This document shows positions 14,624 through 23,227 of a stretch of DNA of 39,508 nucleotides, piece by piece. Numbering within the stretch: the first letter of the stretch is position 1; each line of letters starts with the position of its first letter. The translations under genes and the position numbers were made by a program. The stretch is from UBA7803 sp041686955. Its GTDB lineage: Bacteria > Pseudomonadota > Gammaproteobacteria > Pseudomonadales > Azotimanducaceae. The notes under the pieces were generated by a model, which ran no database searches, was not told the DNA's origin, and was given only the letters and a program-made list of their open reading frames with translations. Location: contig JAWLCV010000038.1 of NCBI GenBank assembly GCA_041686955.1, forward strand, positions 1 through 39,508, written 5' to 3'.

Positions 14624-17600
14624 ATGAGCCACTTTGGTTTGAACAGGCTTCGTCAGGGGATCTCGTTTGCCCTGCTGTGCGTGTTGCCGATGAGTGTGGT
14701 GGTGGCTCAGCCAACCGCAACGACGGCTGTCATCAACGCGAGCGCTCCTGAGGACTTCGGCACTGTGTCGAACGTCTTCCGTCTGAGCAACTATTTTGCG
14801 GAGAGCCAGCCGAGCCATACCGTCACTTATACCCTCGATTCCGCTAGCTTGCCCTCAGTCGCCACGGCGACGGTTGATCCATCCACCGGCTGGGTCGACC
14901 TTCAATCTATCGCCGACGCGAACGGCACTCAGACGATCGTCTTCAGGGCGACGGACAACCTGGGCCTTTCCGATACGCTTACGTTCAATCTGACGGTCGA
15001 CCCGGAGAACGATGCACCGACGGTGGCGGCGCCGCTCGCCGACGTGACCGTGGCCGAGGACGCGGCGAGCTCGATCATCGACTTGAGCGGCGTGTTCGCC
15101 GACGTGGATATCGCCACCAACGGCGATACGCTCGGTTACTCGGTGTCCACGGGCGGGGCTGCGGTAATCTCCGCGGCTACGGTTTCGGGCACCACCCTGA
15201 CCCTGGACTACGTGCCGAACGCCCATGGGGTGGCAACCGTGACCGTGCGAGCCACTGATGTCGCCGGCCTGTTCGTTGAGGACACCTTTCAGGTCACGGT
15301 GAACGCGGTCAACGATGCGCCGACGGTAACCGCGCCGCTGGCGGACGTGACGGTGAGCGAGGATGCGGCCAACTCGACGGTCAACTTGAACGGGGTGTTC
15401 GGCGACGTGGATATCGCTACCGATGGCGACACCCTAACGTACTCGGTGTCGGCCACCGGAGGCGCCGCGGTGTTCACCTCGGCCACGGTTTCGGGCAGCA
15501 CCGTGACCCTGGATTACGCGCCGGACCAGAACGGCGTGGCCACGGTGACGGTACGCGCTACCGATGTCGCCGGTGCCTTCGTGGAGGATACGTTTCAGGT
15601 AACGGTCAACGCCGTCAACGATACCCCGTTCGTGGCCAATCTTCCGCCAATGGGAACCTTCGCGGAAGATGCCGTCGGGGCAACGATTGATCTGTCGAAC
15701 GTCTTCGATGACGTGGATCTGGGCATCGAGGGAGACGCGCTGACCCTCAGCGTCCTGGGTACCACCGGGACGGTGATCGACACGGCCGTGATGGCCGGGA
15801 CGAATCTCGACCTCACGTTCCTGGCCGATCAGAACGGTTCCGCCACCGTGACCGTGCGCGCCACGGACATTGCGGGTGCGTTCGTGGACGCCATTGTCGA
15901 CGTGGAAGTGACGGCGGCAAATGATGCCCCCACCGTGGTAGCGGGCCTGGCGGACGTGACCGTGGCCGAAGACGCGCCGGACAGCTCCATTGATTTGAGC
16001 GGCGTGTTCGACGACGTGGACATCGCCACCAACGGCGACTTGCTCACGTATTCGGTGTCGGCCACCGGAGGCGCCGCGGTGTTCACATCGGCCACGGTGT
16101 CCGGCAGCACCCTTACCCTGGATTACGCGCCCAACCAGAACGGCGTGGCCACGGTGACGGTGCGTGCTACCGATGTGGCCGGTGCCTTCGTGGAGGACAC
16201 GTTTCAGGTAACCGTCAACGCCGTCAACGATACTCCGTTCGTGGCCAACCCGCCGCCAATGGGAACCTTCGCCGAGGATGCCGTCGGGGCCACGGTGGAT
16301 CTGTCGAACGTCTTCGACGACGTGGATCTGGGCCTCGAGGGAGATACGCTGACCCTAAGCGTCCAGGGTACCACCGGGGCGGTGATCGACACGGCGGTGA
16401 TGAACGTGACGAATCTCGACCTCACGTTCCTGGCCGATCAGAACGGTTCCGCCACCGTGACCGTGCGCGCCACGGACATGGCGGGTGCGTTCGTGGATGC
16501 CACCGTCGACGTGGAAGTGACGGCGGTAAATGATGCCCCCACCGTCGCAGCGGGCCTGGTGGACTTGACGGTGGACGAAGACGCGGCGGATTCGGTCATC
16601 AATGTGAGCGGCGTGTTCGACGACGTGGACATCGCCACCAACGGCGACACGCTCACCTACTCGGTGTCGACCGGGGGTGATTCGGTGTTCACCTCGGCGA
16701 CGGTAGTGGGCAGCACCCTGACCCTGGATTACGCGCCGGACCAGAACGGCGTGGCCACGGTGACCGTGCGGGCCACCGACAGCGCCAGCGCTTTCGTGGA
16801 GAACACTTTTCAGGTGTCCGTGAATGCGGTGAACGACGCACCGATGGTGGTGGCGCCGCTGGGGGATGTGATCGTCGGCGAGGATGCGGCTGATTCCGTC
16901 ATCGATGTGAGCGGCGCGTTCGACGATGTGGACATCACGACCAACGGCGATGCGCTCACCTACACGGTATCCACCGGGGGTGACGCGGTGTTCACGTCGG
17001 CCACGGTGGTGGGCAGCAGTCTGACGCTGGACTACGCCCTTAACCAGAACGGCGTGGCCACGGTGACCGTGCGCGCTACCGACATCGACGGTGCCTTCGT
17101 CGAGAACGACTTCCAAGTCACGGTGAACCCGGTCAACGATCCACCGATGGTGGCGGCGCCGCTGGCGGATGTGTCGGTCGCCGAGGACGCGGCGGATAGT
17201 ACGCTCGATCTGAGCGGGGTATTCGACGACGTCGACGGCGCCACCAACGGCGACACGCTCACCTACACGGTATCCACAAGCGGCGACGGGGTCTTCACCT
17301 CGGCCACCGTCTCGGGCAGCACCCTGACATTGGATTACGCCCCCAACCAGAACGGCGTGGCCATGGTCACCGTACGGGCCACGGATGTGGACGGCGCGTT
17401 CGCCGAAGACGACTTCCAGGTCACGGTGAACGCCGTGAACGACGCCCCGTTCGTTGCCAACCCGCCGCCGCTGGGAACCTTCCCCGAGGACGCTCCCGGC
17501 GGGACCGTAGATCTGTCGAACGTCTTCGACGACGTGGATCAGGCGATTGAGGGGGATACGCTGACCCTCTCCGTCGTGGGCACCACCGGGGCAATCATCG

Positions 17601-20600
17601 ACACGGCGGTCATGACGGGCACGAACCTCGACCTCACCTTCCTGGCGAACCAGAACGGTGCCGCCACGGTGACCGTGCGAGCCACGGACTCGGCCGGTGC
17701 ATTCGTGGACGTGGACGTGGATGTGGGCGTGTCCGCCGTCAACGATGCTCCGACGGTAGTGGCTCCGTTGCCGGATGTGGTCGTGGACGAAGACGCTCCG
17801 GACTCGATCATCGGCCTCACCGGCGTGTTCGACGACATCGATATCGCCACCAACGGCGATACGCTGACCTATTCCGTCTCGGCTCTGCTCGGTGACGCCG
17901 TGCTCGCCGCGGCCACGGTCTCGGGCAGTTCGCTGAATCTGGAGTACGCGCCGGACCAGAACGGGATCGTCACGGTGACGGTGCGTGCCACCGACATCGC
18001 GGGTGCCTTTGCGGACACTTCGTTCCAGGTGACGGTCAATGCGGTGAACGACGCCCCCTTCGTCGCCAACCCCATCGCCGATTTCCATACCTTCGAGGAC
18101 GCGCCGAACCAGGTGATCGACCTGGCGGGCGCCTTCGATGACGTCGACATCGCCACCAACGGCGACGTCGTCACGCTCTCCATAACCGGAGTGGGCACGC
18201 CGACGCTGTTCGATTCGGTGGGGCTCGTCGGCGACAAGCTGACCATCGACCTGGCGCTGGACCAGAACGGCTCGAGCACCGTGGAGATAACCGCCACGGA
18301 CAGTGCCGGAGCCACGGTGAGCGACACCTTCATCATCTACGTGGACGGCGTCAACGACGTTCCCACGGCAGTGGACGACGCCATCACCATCGACGAGGAC
18401 AGTGGACCGGTCGTCATCGACGTGCTGCCCAACGACTACCTCGCCGAAGAGCCGACCGCGGTGACCGCTGCGGGGGCCGGAGGCTTCAGCGAAAGCGACC
18501 CCACCACGATTTTGAGCCATCTGGGCGACCCCATCACGGCGCCCAACGGCACCGTGACCATCGTGGGCGACCAGATTCAGTACGAGCCCAAGGCGAACTT
18601 CCACGGTGAGGACTTCTTCACCTACACCATCACCGACGTGGACGGAGACACCAGCACCGCCACGGTCACCGTGACCGTGAACCCGGTGAACGATCCGCCC
18701 GTGGGGGTGCAGGAGAAGACCTACTTCATGCAGGAAAACGGCAGCCTGGTGGTGGACGCCGAGACGGGCCTGCTGGTGGGCTCTTACGACGTCGATGGCG
18801 CCTTGCTCGACGCATTCGGTAACCCGGTGGGCGAGCCCCTCACCTCGGAAGTGACCGCTTATCCCGCCGTGGGGCTGCTCACCATCGACCAGATGGCAGG
18901 CACGTTCGAGTACGTGCCCCCGGTGGACTACATCGGCGACGTGGTGTTCGAGTACCGGTTGAACGACGGTGCGGCATTCAGCACGGGGGATGCCTACCGC
19001 GTGCGGGTGGTGGTGCTCCAGGCTCCGGAGCCGCCGGCGCCGCCGCCCCCTGGCCAGGTCGCCCTGCCGTACAACCTGACCAACGTGCCCCTGGAGCAGT
19101 CCACTAGCGTGCCGCCCAACGTGCTGGTGGTGATGGACGACTCCGGCAGCATGGACTGGAACATGATCGTGGCCGGCGCCGGGCAGGACGGTGGCTTCGA
19201 GCTGACGAACCGCGGTGAGGCGCGGCGCAGCAGCACTACGAGTTACACCTATCTGTGGGATCTGCCGAGCAATGCCTACCCGCCGTCGGCGGGCAACGGC
19301 CGGGTGCTGCCCACCGAGGAGGGCCTGGCCGCCGAGGCCGCCGCCGACGGCTGGGGTGGCGACGTGCGGGAGTACGGCGTCTGGCGTGCCCGCAACCACC
19401 TGCACAACCGGATGTACTACAACCCGGAGATCCGCTACACGCCCTGGGTCGGCCAGGACGCCAACAACGTGGAGTTCGCCGACGCCGATCCCGAGAACAT
19501 CCGCCTGGATCCGGTGGACCCGACCAATCTGTTCGACATGATGGCCCTCCATTCCTACCGGGCGACCTACGTGCCGGTGTACGACTGGAACGGCGGACGG
19601 ACCACCGTCAACGTCAGTGGTCTGTACGTCCCGCGGTACTACACGACCCCGGCGACGCCGCCCCTGGCGTGGAACGATCCGCATACGCTGGTCGAGATCA
19701 AGCCGGAGAACGCGCCGTTCGTGGGCGGGCCGGACCGGGAGGACTGCGCCATCGACGATGGGGATCCCCTGACCTGCACCTACGAGCAGGAGATCCAGAA
19801 CTTCGCCAACTACTTCCAGTATTACCGTTCTCGGGAGTATGTGACGAAGAACGGCATCGGCAAGGTGGTTTCCCAGGTTCAGGACGTCCGCGTGGGCTAT
19901 CAGACCATCAGCGCCACCACGTCGGAGGACATCCGGGACATGAATGCCCTGCACACCGAGGGCAACAAGAAGCTCCTGATGGACAACATCTACCGGGTCG
20001 ATTCCTACGGCGGCACGCCTCTGCGCCAGGCGCTCGGCCGGGCCGGTGATACCTTCGCCTGCACCTATGGCCGCGCCGGCTGTCCGGCGCTGCCGGCCCC
20101 GGAAGGCTTCTGTCAGCAGAACTTCGCCCTGTTGTTCTCGGACGGTTACTGGAACGGCGGGACCGGAACGTCCGGCAACGTGGACGGCGACTCGAGCACC
20201 GTCTATGACGGCGGCCGCTACGCCGATTCCGTCAACGCCACCCTGGCAGACGTGGCCATGTACTACTACGAGAACGACCTGCAACCGGACCTGGACGATC
20301 AGGTGCCGGTGATGCGGCGGGATGTCGACGGCGTGCCGGAGGGCGTGTTCACCGGAGCCGAGCCGAAGATGCACCAGCACATGAAGACGTACACCATCGC
20401 CTTCGGTGTCACCGGTACCGTGGATCCGGCGAGCGTGCCGACGAATCCGACCACGCCGTTCTCGTGGCCGAACCCGTTCTCCGGGAACCTGCAGAAGATC
20501 GACGACATGCTGCACACCGCCATCAACGGGCGCGGCCGGTTCCTCAACGCGGGGAGCCCGCTCGAGTTGCAGGCGGCCTTCGAGTCGGCGTTCCTCGAGT

Positions 20601-22783
20601 TCACCCAGGCGGCTTCGTCCACCTCGTCGGCGGCCTTCAACTCCACGTCACTGCGGGACGGCACGCTGCTGTATCGGGGCTTCTACGACCTGCGGGACAA
20701 CACCGGCGAGCTCACCGCCACCCTGGTCAACGACGACGGCACGCTGGGTGCCGTGCAATGGGAGGCTTCGGACCGGCTGAACCCCGAGAACATCACGCCG
20801 GCGGATCGTGTGATCGTCACCTACGACCGCGTCACCCGGGCGGGCATCCCCTTCGATCACGGGTCGCTGACGCCGGAGCAGCAGCTCACCCTGAATGCCG
20901 ACGAGGTGGGCTTCCTTCGCGGTGAGCGGGACCAGGAGAACCCGCTCGGTTCGCTGCGAGAGCGGCCCGCCAGGGACGGCCTGCTCGGCGACATCGTCAA
21001 CTCGAGCCCCGTCTTCGTCGGCGCGCCGCGCTCCATCAACCGCGATCAACGGCCCTATCCGGTGGACGACCTGTACTCTGTGTTCGCTGACGCCGTGGCG
21101 GATCGCACCCCGGTGGTTTACGTGGGCGCCAACGACGGCATGATGCACGGCTTCAACGCAGTTACCGGTGACGAGGTGTTCGCCTACGTGCCGAACAAGA
21201 TCATCGACAGCTCGTTGGGGTACCACAACCCCCTCGATCTGTTCACGTCGCCGTTCTATCAGCACCGCTACTTCGTGGATCTGACGCCGCGGCTGAACGA
21301 CGTGTACATGCGCGCCTCGCCCACGGCCGTGGCCAAGAGCTGGAACTCGGTCCTGGTCGGCGGGCTCGGCGCCGGCGGCAAGGGCTTCTATGCCCTGAAC
21401 GTCACCGATCCGGATCTCGGGTACTCGTCGGAGACGAACGCCCAGTCGGCGGTTCTGTGGGAGTTCACCGACGAGGACGACACGTATCCGGTGGACTCGA
21501 TGGGCAATCCGCTCGGCGGGGCCGTGGGCGCCATCACGGACCCTCTGGGAGACCCGGTCAAGGACCTGGGGTACTCGCTGTCGCTGCCGGTTGTGGCCAT
21601 GAGCAACGTGGACGACGGCGGCTCACCCGCACAGAAGGAGTGGGTGGCCCTGTTCGGCAATGGCCCCAACTCCACGGCGGGCATCGCGAAGCTGTTCGTG
21701 CTGTTCATGGACCGCGGCCTGAACGGCTGGGCCGATGGCGACTTCGTCAAGCTCGATACCGGCTTCGGCGTTCCCGTGCCGCCCCATCCGCTGGCGGGCT
21801 TCCCCAACGGGCTCGGCAGCCCGGCGGCAGTGGATGTGGATCTGAACGGCACCGTGGACCGGGTCTATGCCGGCGATCGCCTGGGCAACCTGTTCCGCTT
21901 CGATCTGTCGGATGCAAATCCCGACAACTGGACGGTCACCCGCGTGTTCACGGCCACCTACACCACGGCGGGCGGCGATACGACGATCCAGCCCATACTG
22001 ACCCAGCCCCTGGTGATCAAGCATCCCACGGAGCAGGGTTTCCTGGTGATCTTCGGCACGGGCAGCTATCTCACCCGGGACGACGCCAACAGCGAGGACA
22101 TCCAGTCCATCTACGCCATCTGGGACCGCGGCGAGAGCTCGCCCGCTACAGCGCTGGACGACACCCGGGAGCTGCGCCTGGTGGAGCAGACCATCACCAA
22201 CGTGGTGGACGACAGCTTCACCCCGCCGGTGGTTCGCCGGATCGTCAGCGAGAATCCCGTGAACTACGAGCTCGAAGGGGCGGAACCCGGCACCTACGGC
22301 TGGTACATCGACCTCGACATGGAACGGGCGGACGGTGACACCGCCGGGCGGGCGCCCCCCGAGGCACAGTTCCCTGGCGAGAAGGCCATTCGCCGGCTGC
22401 TGTTCCGGGATGGCACCATCATCACCACTACGGTGCTGCCGAGCCTGGACGAGTTCTCCTGCTTCGGCACGCGGCCGGGGTCGATTCTGGTATTCGACGC
22501 GGTCACCGGCGGTGATGCTCAGCGCCCGGTGGTGGACTTCAACAACGACGGCGTCGTGGACAACGGCGACCTGGTGAGCGTGGATGGCGAGGCCTATGCC
22601 GGCGGCATCCTGTTCAACCAGTCGGATCTTGATGGGGCGCTGGTGGACCTGTCGACCCTCGGCGGGGAAGGTGACACCGACTTCCTGTTCGTCAGCGGCG
22701 GCAACGAGACCCGCTCGTACCGGATCGAGGACGTGAACGACAACCGGACCGGACGGCTCTCCTGGCGAGAGCTTGACGATTGA
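14624..22783 (+). CDS. pilY1: giant PilY1-type pilus tip adhesin with N-terminal Ig/cadherin-like repeat stalk
   Basis: 2,719 residues, about twice the usual ~1,150-1,300 of PilY1. AGGAGG at 14613-14618 sets the ATG at 14624; the open frame further upstream overlaps pilX. A Sec signal peptide ends near VVVAQ (residue ~29). Residues ~30-1355 hold one diverged and eleven close ~101-residue repeats, plus a ~112-residue unit, each starting at VNDAP-like motifs. A last diverged unit (1356-1465) and a Pro-rich linker (1467-1480) follow. The VWA domain has the MIDAS D1505-D-S-G-S1509, Thr1798 in GGTPL and a later SDG. The PilC/PilY1 propeller begins near GDIVNSSPVFVG (~2123). It carries a calcium loop DVDLNGTVD (2404-2412) and an EF-like loop DFNNDGVVDNGD (2638-2649). 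It lies between pilX and a pilY2-like gene. The likely role is pilus priming and surface attachment; the stalk function is inferred. Confidence 0.93.
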   Translation: MSHFGLNRLRQGISFALLCVLPMSVVVAQPTATTAVINASAPEDFGTVSNVFRLSNYFAESQPSHTVTYTLDSASLPSVATATVDPSTGWVDLQSIADANGTQTIVFRATDNLGLSDTLTFNLTVDPENDAPTVAAPLADVTVAEDAASSIIDLSGVFADVDIATNGDTLGYSVSTGGAAVISAATVSGTTLTLDYVPNAHGVATVTVRATDVAGLFVEDTFQVTVNAVNDAPTVTAPLADVTVSEDAANSTVNLNGVFGDVDIATDGDTLTYSVSATGGAAVFTSATVSGSTVTLDYAPDQNGVATVTVRATDVAGAFVEDTFQVTVNAVNDTPFVANLPPMGTFAEDAVGATIDLSNVFDDVDLGIEGDALTLSVLGTTGTVIDTAVMAGTNLDLTFLADQNGSATVTVRATDIAGAFVDAIVDVEVTAANDAPTVVAGLADVTVAEDAPDSSIDLSGVFDDVDIATNGDLLTYSVSATGGAAVFTSATVSGSTLTLDYAPNQNGVATVTVRATDVAGAFVEDTFQVTVNAVNDTPFVANPPPMGTFAEDAVGATVDLSNVFDDVDLGLEGDTLTLSVQGTTGAVIDTAVMNVTNLDLTFLADQNGSATVTVRATDMAGAFVDATVDVEVTAVNDAPTVAAGLVDLTVDEDAADSVINVSGVFDDVDIATNGDTLTYSVSTGGDSVFTSATVVGSTLTLDYAPDQNGVATVTVRATDSASAFVENTFQVSVNAVNDAPMVVAPLGDVIVGEDAADSVIDVSGAFDDVDITTNGDALTYTVSTGGDAVFTSATVVGSSLTLDYALNQNGVATVTVRATDIDGAFVENDFQVTVNPVNDPPMVAAPLADVSVAEDAADSTLDLSGVFDDVDGATNGDTLTYTVSTSGDGVFTSATVSGSTLTLDYAPNQNGVAMVTVRATDVDGAFAEDDFQVTVNAVNDAPFVANPPPLGTFPEDAPGGTVDLSNVFDDVDQAIEGDTLTLSVVGTTGAIIDTAVMTGTNLDLTFLANQNGAATVTVRATDSAGAFVDVDVDVGVSAVNDAPTVVAPLPDVVVDEDAPDSIIGLTGVFDDIDIATNGDTLTYSVSALLGDAVLAAATVSGSSLNLEYAPDQNGIVTVTVRATDIAGAFADTSFQVTVNAVNDAPFVANPIADFHTFEDAPNQVIDLAGAFDDVDIATNGDVVTLSITGVGTPTLFDSVGLVGDKLTIDLALDQNGSSTVEITATDSAGATVSDTFIIYVDGVNDVPTAVDDAITIDEDSGPVVIDVLPNDYLAEEPTAVTAAGAGGFSESDPTTILSHLGDPITAPNGTVTIVGDQIQYEPKANFHGEDFFTYTITDVDGDTSTATVTVTVNPVNDPPVGVQEKTYFMQENGSLVVDAETGLLVGSYDVDGALLDAFGNPVGEPLTSEVTAYPAVGLLTIDQMAGTFEYVPPVDYIGDVVFEYRLNDGAAFSTGDAYRVRVVVLQAPEPPAPPPPGQVALPYNLTNVPLEQSTSVPPNVLVVMDDSGSMDWNMIVAGAGQDGGFELTNRGEARRSSTTSYTYLWDLPSNAYPPSAGNGRVLPTEEGLAAEAAADGWGGDVREYGVWRARNHLHNRMYYNPEIRYTPWVGQDANNVEFADADPENIRLDPVDPTNLFDMMALHSYRATYVPVYDWNGGRTTVNVSGLYVPRYYTTPATPPLAWNDPHTLVEIKPENAPFVGGPDREDCAIDDGDPLTCTYEQEIQNFANYFQYYRSREYVTKNGIGKVVSQVQDVRVGYQTISATTSEDIRDMNALHTEGNKKLLMDNIYRVDSYGGTPLRQALGRAGDTFACTYGRAGCPALPAPEGFCQQNFALLFSDGYWNGGTGTSGNVDGDSSTVYDGGRYADSVNATLADVAMYYYENDLQPDLDDQVPVMRRDVDGVPEGVFTGAEPKMHQHMKTYTIAFGVTGTVDPASVPTNPTTPFSWPNPFSGNLQKIDDMLHTAINGRGRFLNAGSPLELQAAFESAFLEFTQAASSTSSAAFNSTSLRDGTLLYRGFYDLRDNTGELTATLVNDDGTLGAVQWEASDRLNPENITPADRVIVTYDRVTRAGIPFDHGSLTPEQQLTLNADEVGFLRGERDQENPLGSLRERPARDGLLGDIVNSSPVFVGAPRSINRDQRPYPVDDLYSVFADAVADRTPVVYVGANDGMMHGFNAVTGDEVFAYVPNKIIDSSLGYHNPLDLFTSPFYQHRYFVDLTPRLNDVYMRASPTAVAKSWNSVLVGGLGAGGKGFYALNVTDPDLGYSSETNAQSAVLWEFTDEDDTYPVDSMGNPLGGAVGAITDPLGDPVKDLGYSLSLPVVAMSNVDDGGSPAQKEWVALFGNGPNSTAGIAKLFVLFMDRGLNGWADGDFVKLDTGFGVPVPPHPLAGFPNGLGSPAAVDVDLNGTVDRVYAGDRLGNLFRFDLSDANPDNWTVTRVFTATYTTAGGDTTIQPILTQPLVIKHPTEQGFLVIFGTGSYLTRDDANSEDIQSIYAIWDRGESSPATALDDTRELRLVEQTITNVVDDSFTPPVVRRIVSENPVNYELEGAEPGTYGWYIDLDMERADGDTAGRAPPEAQFPGEKAIRRLLFRDGTIITTTVLPSLDEFSCFGTRPGSILVFDAVTGGDAQRPVVDFNNDGVVDNGDLVSVDGEAYAGGILFNQSDLDGALVDLSTLGGEGDTDFLFVSGGNETRSYRIEDVNDNRTGRLSWRELDD
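15008..18352 (+). repeat. tandem repeat array in pilY1, eleven ~303/306-bp units in two classes
   Basis: Unit starts (the Asn codon of the NDAP-like motif) are at 15008, 15311, 15617, 15920, 16226, 16529, 16832, 17135, 17438, 17741 and 18047, with the next at 18353. Spacings are only 303 or 306 bp. Class A units read PLADVxVxEDA...GVFDDVDIATNGD. Class B units (15617, 16226, 17438) read PPMGTFAEDAVGAT...NVFDDVDLGxEGD. The order is A A B A B A A A B A, then a mixed last unit. The A-B pair at 15311-15919 is repeated at 15920-16528 with near-identical DNA. Acidic DxD and DxNGD motifs in each unit suggest calcium-stiffened linkers. Confidence 0.9.
15311..16528 (+). repeat. 609-bp higher-order tandem duplication within the pilY1 repeats
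   Basis: The two-unit block 15311-15919 and the block 15920-16528 have identical length and register and differ mainly at scattered synonymous or single-residue positions. Long stretches, for example through VTVRATDVAGAFVEDTFQVT and the NDTPFVAN start of the B unit, are almost the same at DNA level. This points to recent unequal exchange or gene conversion and marks a place where short-read assembly may have collapsed copies. Confidence 0.75.
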
Positions 22784-22797
22784 CTAGGAGGTTCGCC

Positions 22798-23127
22798 ATG
22801 AGATTCGTGAAGTTGCTGATGGTGCTCGTGGTGAGCGGCTGCCTGTGGAGCCAGGCAACCGCTCAGACCGGGGCGGAATATCCTATAGGGAGCCACGCCG
22901 GAGTGATCGAATCGCTCGACTTCGGTGACTCCACCATGGTGGTGAGCGGCCTACTCTACGAGGTCCCCGTGGACGTTCAGGTGGAGATCGGCGGCAGCTA
23001 CGGTGCCTTCACCATGCTGACGCCCGGCATGCGAATCCGCTTCGATTACCTGAGCGTTTCTCCCAGTGAGCGGCGCATGGTGAAGATCCAGGAGCTTCCC
23101 GCCGAAGTGCAGTTGGACGAAACCTGA
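22798..23127 (+). CDS. pilY2: PilY2-like small exported protein
   Basis: A 109-residue protein beginning MRFVKLLMVLVVSGC with a signal peptide. VSGC could be a lipobox (Cys15), or cleavage could fall after QATAQ. The mature part contains HAGVIESLDFGDSTMVVSGL, GSYGAFTMLTPGMRIRFDYL and MVKIQELP, a small beta-rich domain. Size and position right after pilY1 match PilY2 of Pseudomonas. AGGAGG at 22786-22791 lies 6 nt before the ATG at 22798, so the in-frame ATG at 22780 overlapping pilY1 is rejected. The function of PilY2 is poorly defined; it is linked to type IV pilus biogenesis. A hairpin follows the stop. Confidence 0.7.
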   Translation: MRFVKLLMVLVVSGCLWSQATAQTGAEYPIGSHAGVIESLDFGDSTMVVSGLLYEVPVDVQVEIGGSYGAFTMLTPGMRIRFDYLSVSPSERRMVKIQELPAEVQLDET

Positions 23128-23132
23128 GGAGA

Positions 23133-23160
23133 CGGCCGCCGGGGAATCTGTGGGCGGCCG
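23133..23160 (+). terminator. hairpin after pilY2 (possible terminator or mRNA 3' stabiliser)
   Basis: CGGCCGCC (23133-23140) and GGCGGCCG (23153-23160) are perfect 8-bp arms with a 12-nt loop, starting 5 bp after the pilY2 stop. There is no T-run downstream, so intrinsic termination is uncertain. The location fits the end of the minor-pilin operon. Confidence 0.35.
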
Positions 23161-23227
23161 CACATACCGCTGAGGCGGCGACGGTTACCATGGGAACCGA
23201 CCCCTGAAGGTGGTGGCGTGGAAAGGG

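Noticed and set aside
16355..20515. 1,386-codon open frame on the minus strand, antisense to pilY1
   Set aside because: It is a shadow of the GC-rich, repetitive plus-strand gene: low-complexity His/Arg/Val/Gly-rich product, no domain, no ribosome site, and it follows the pilY1 repeats.
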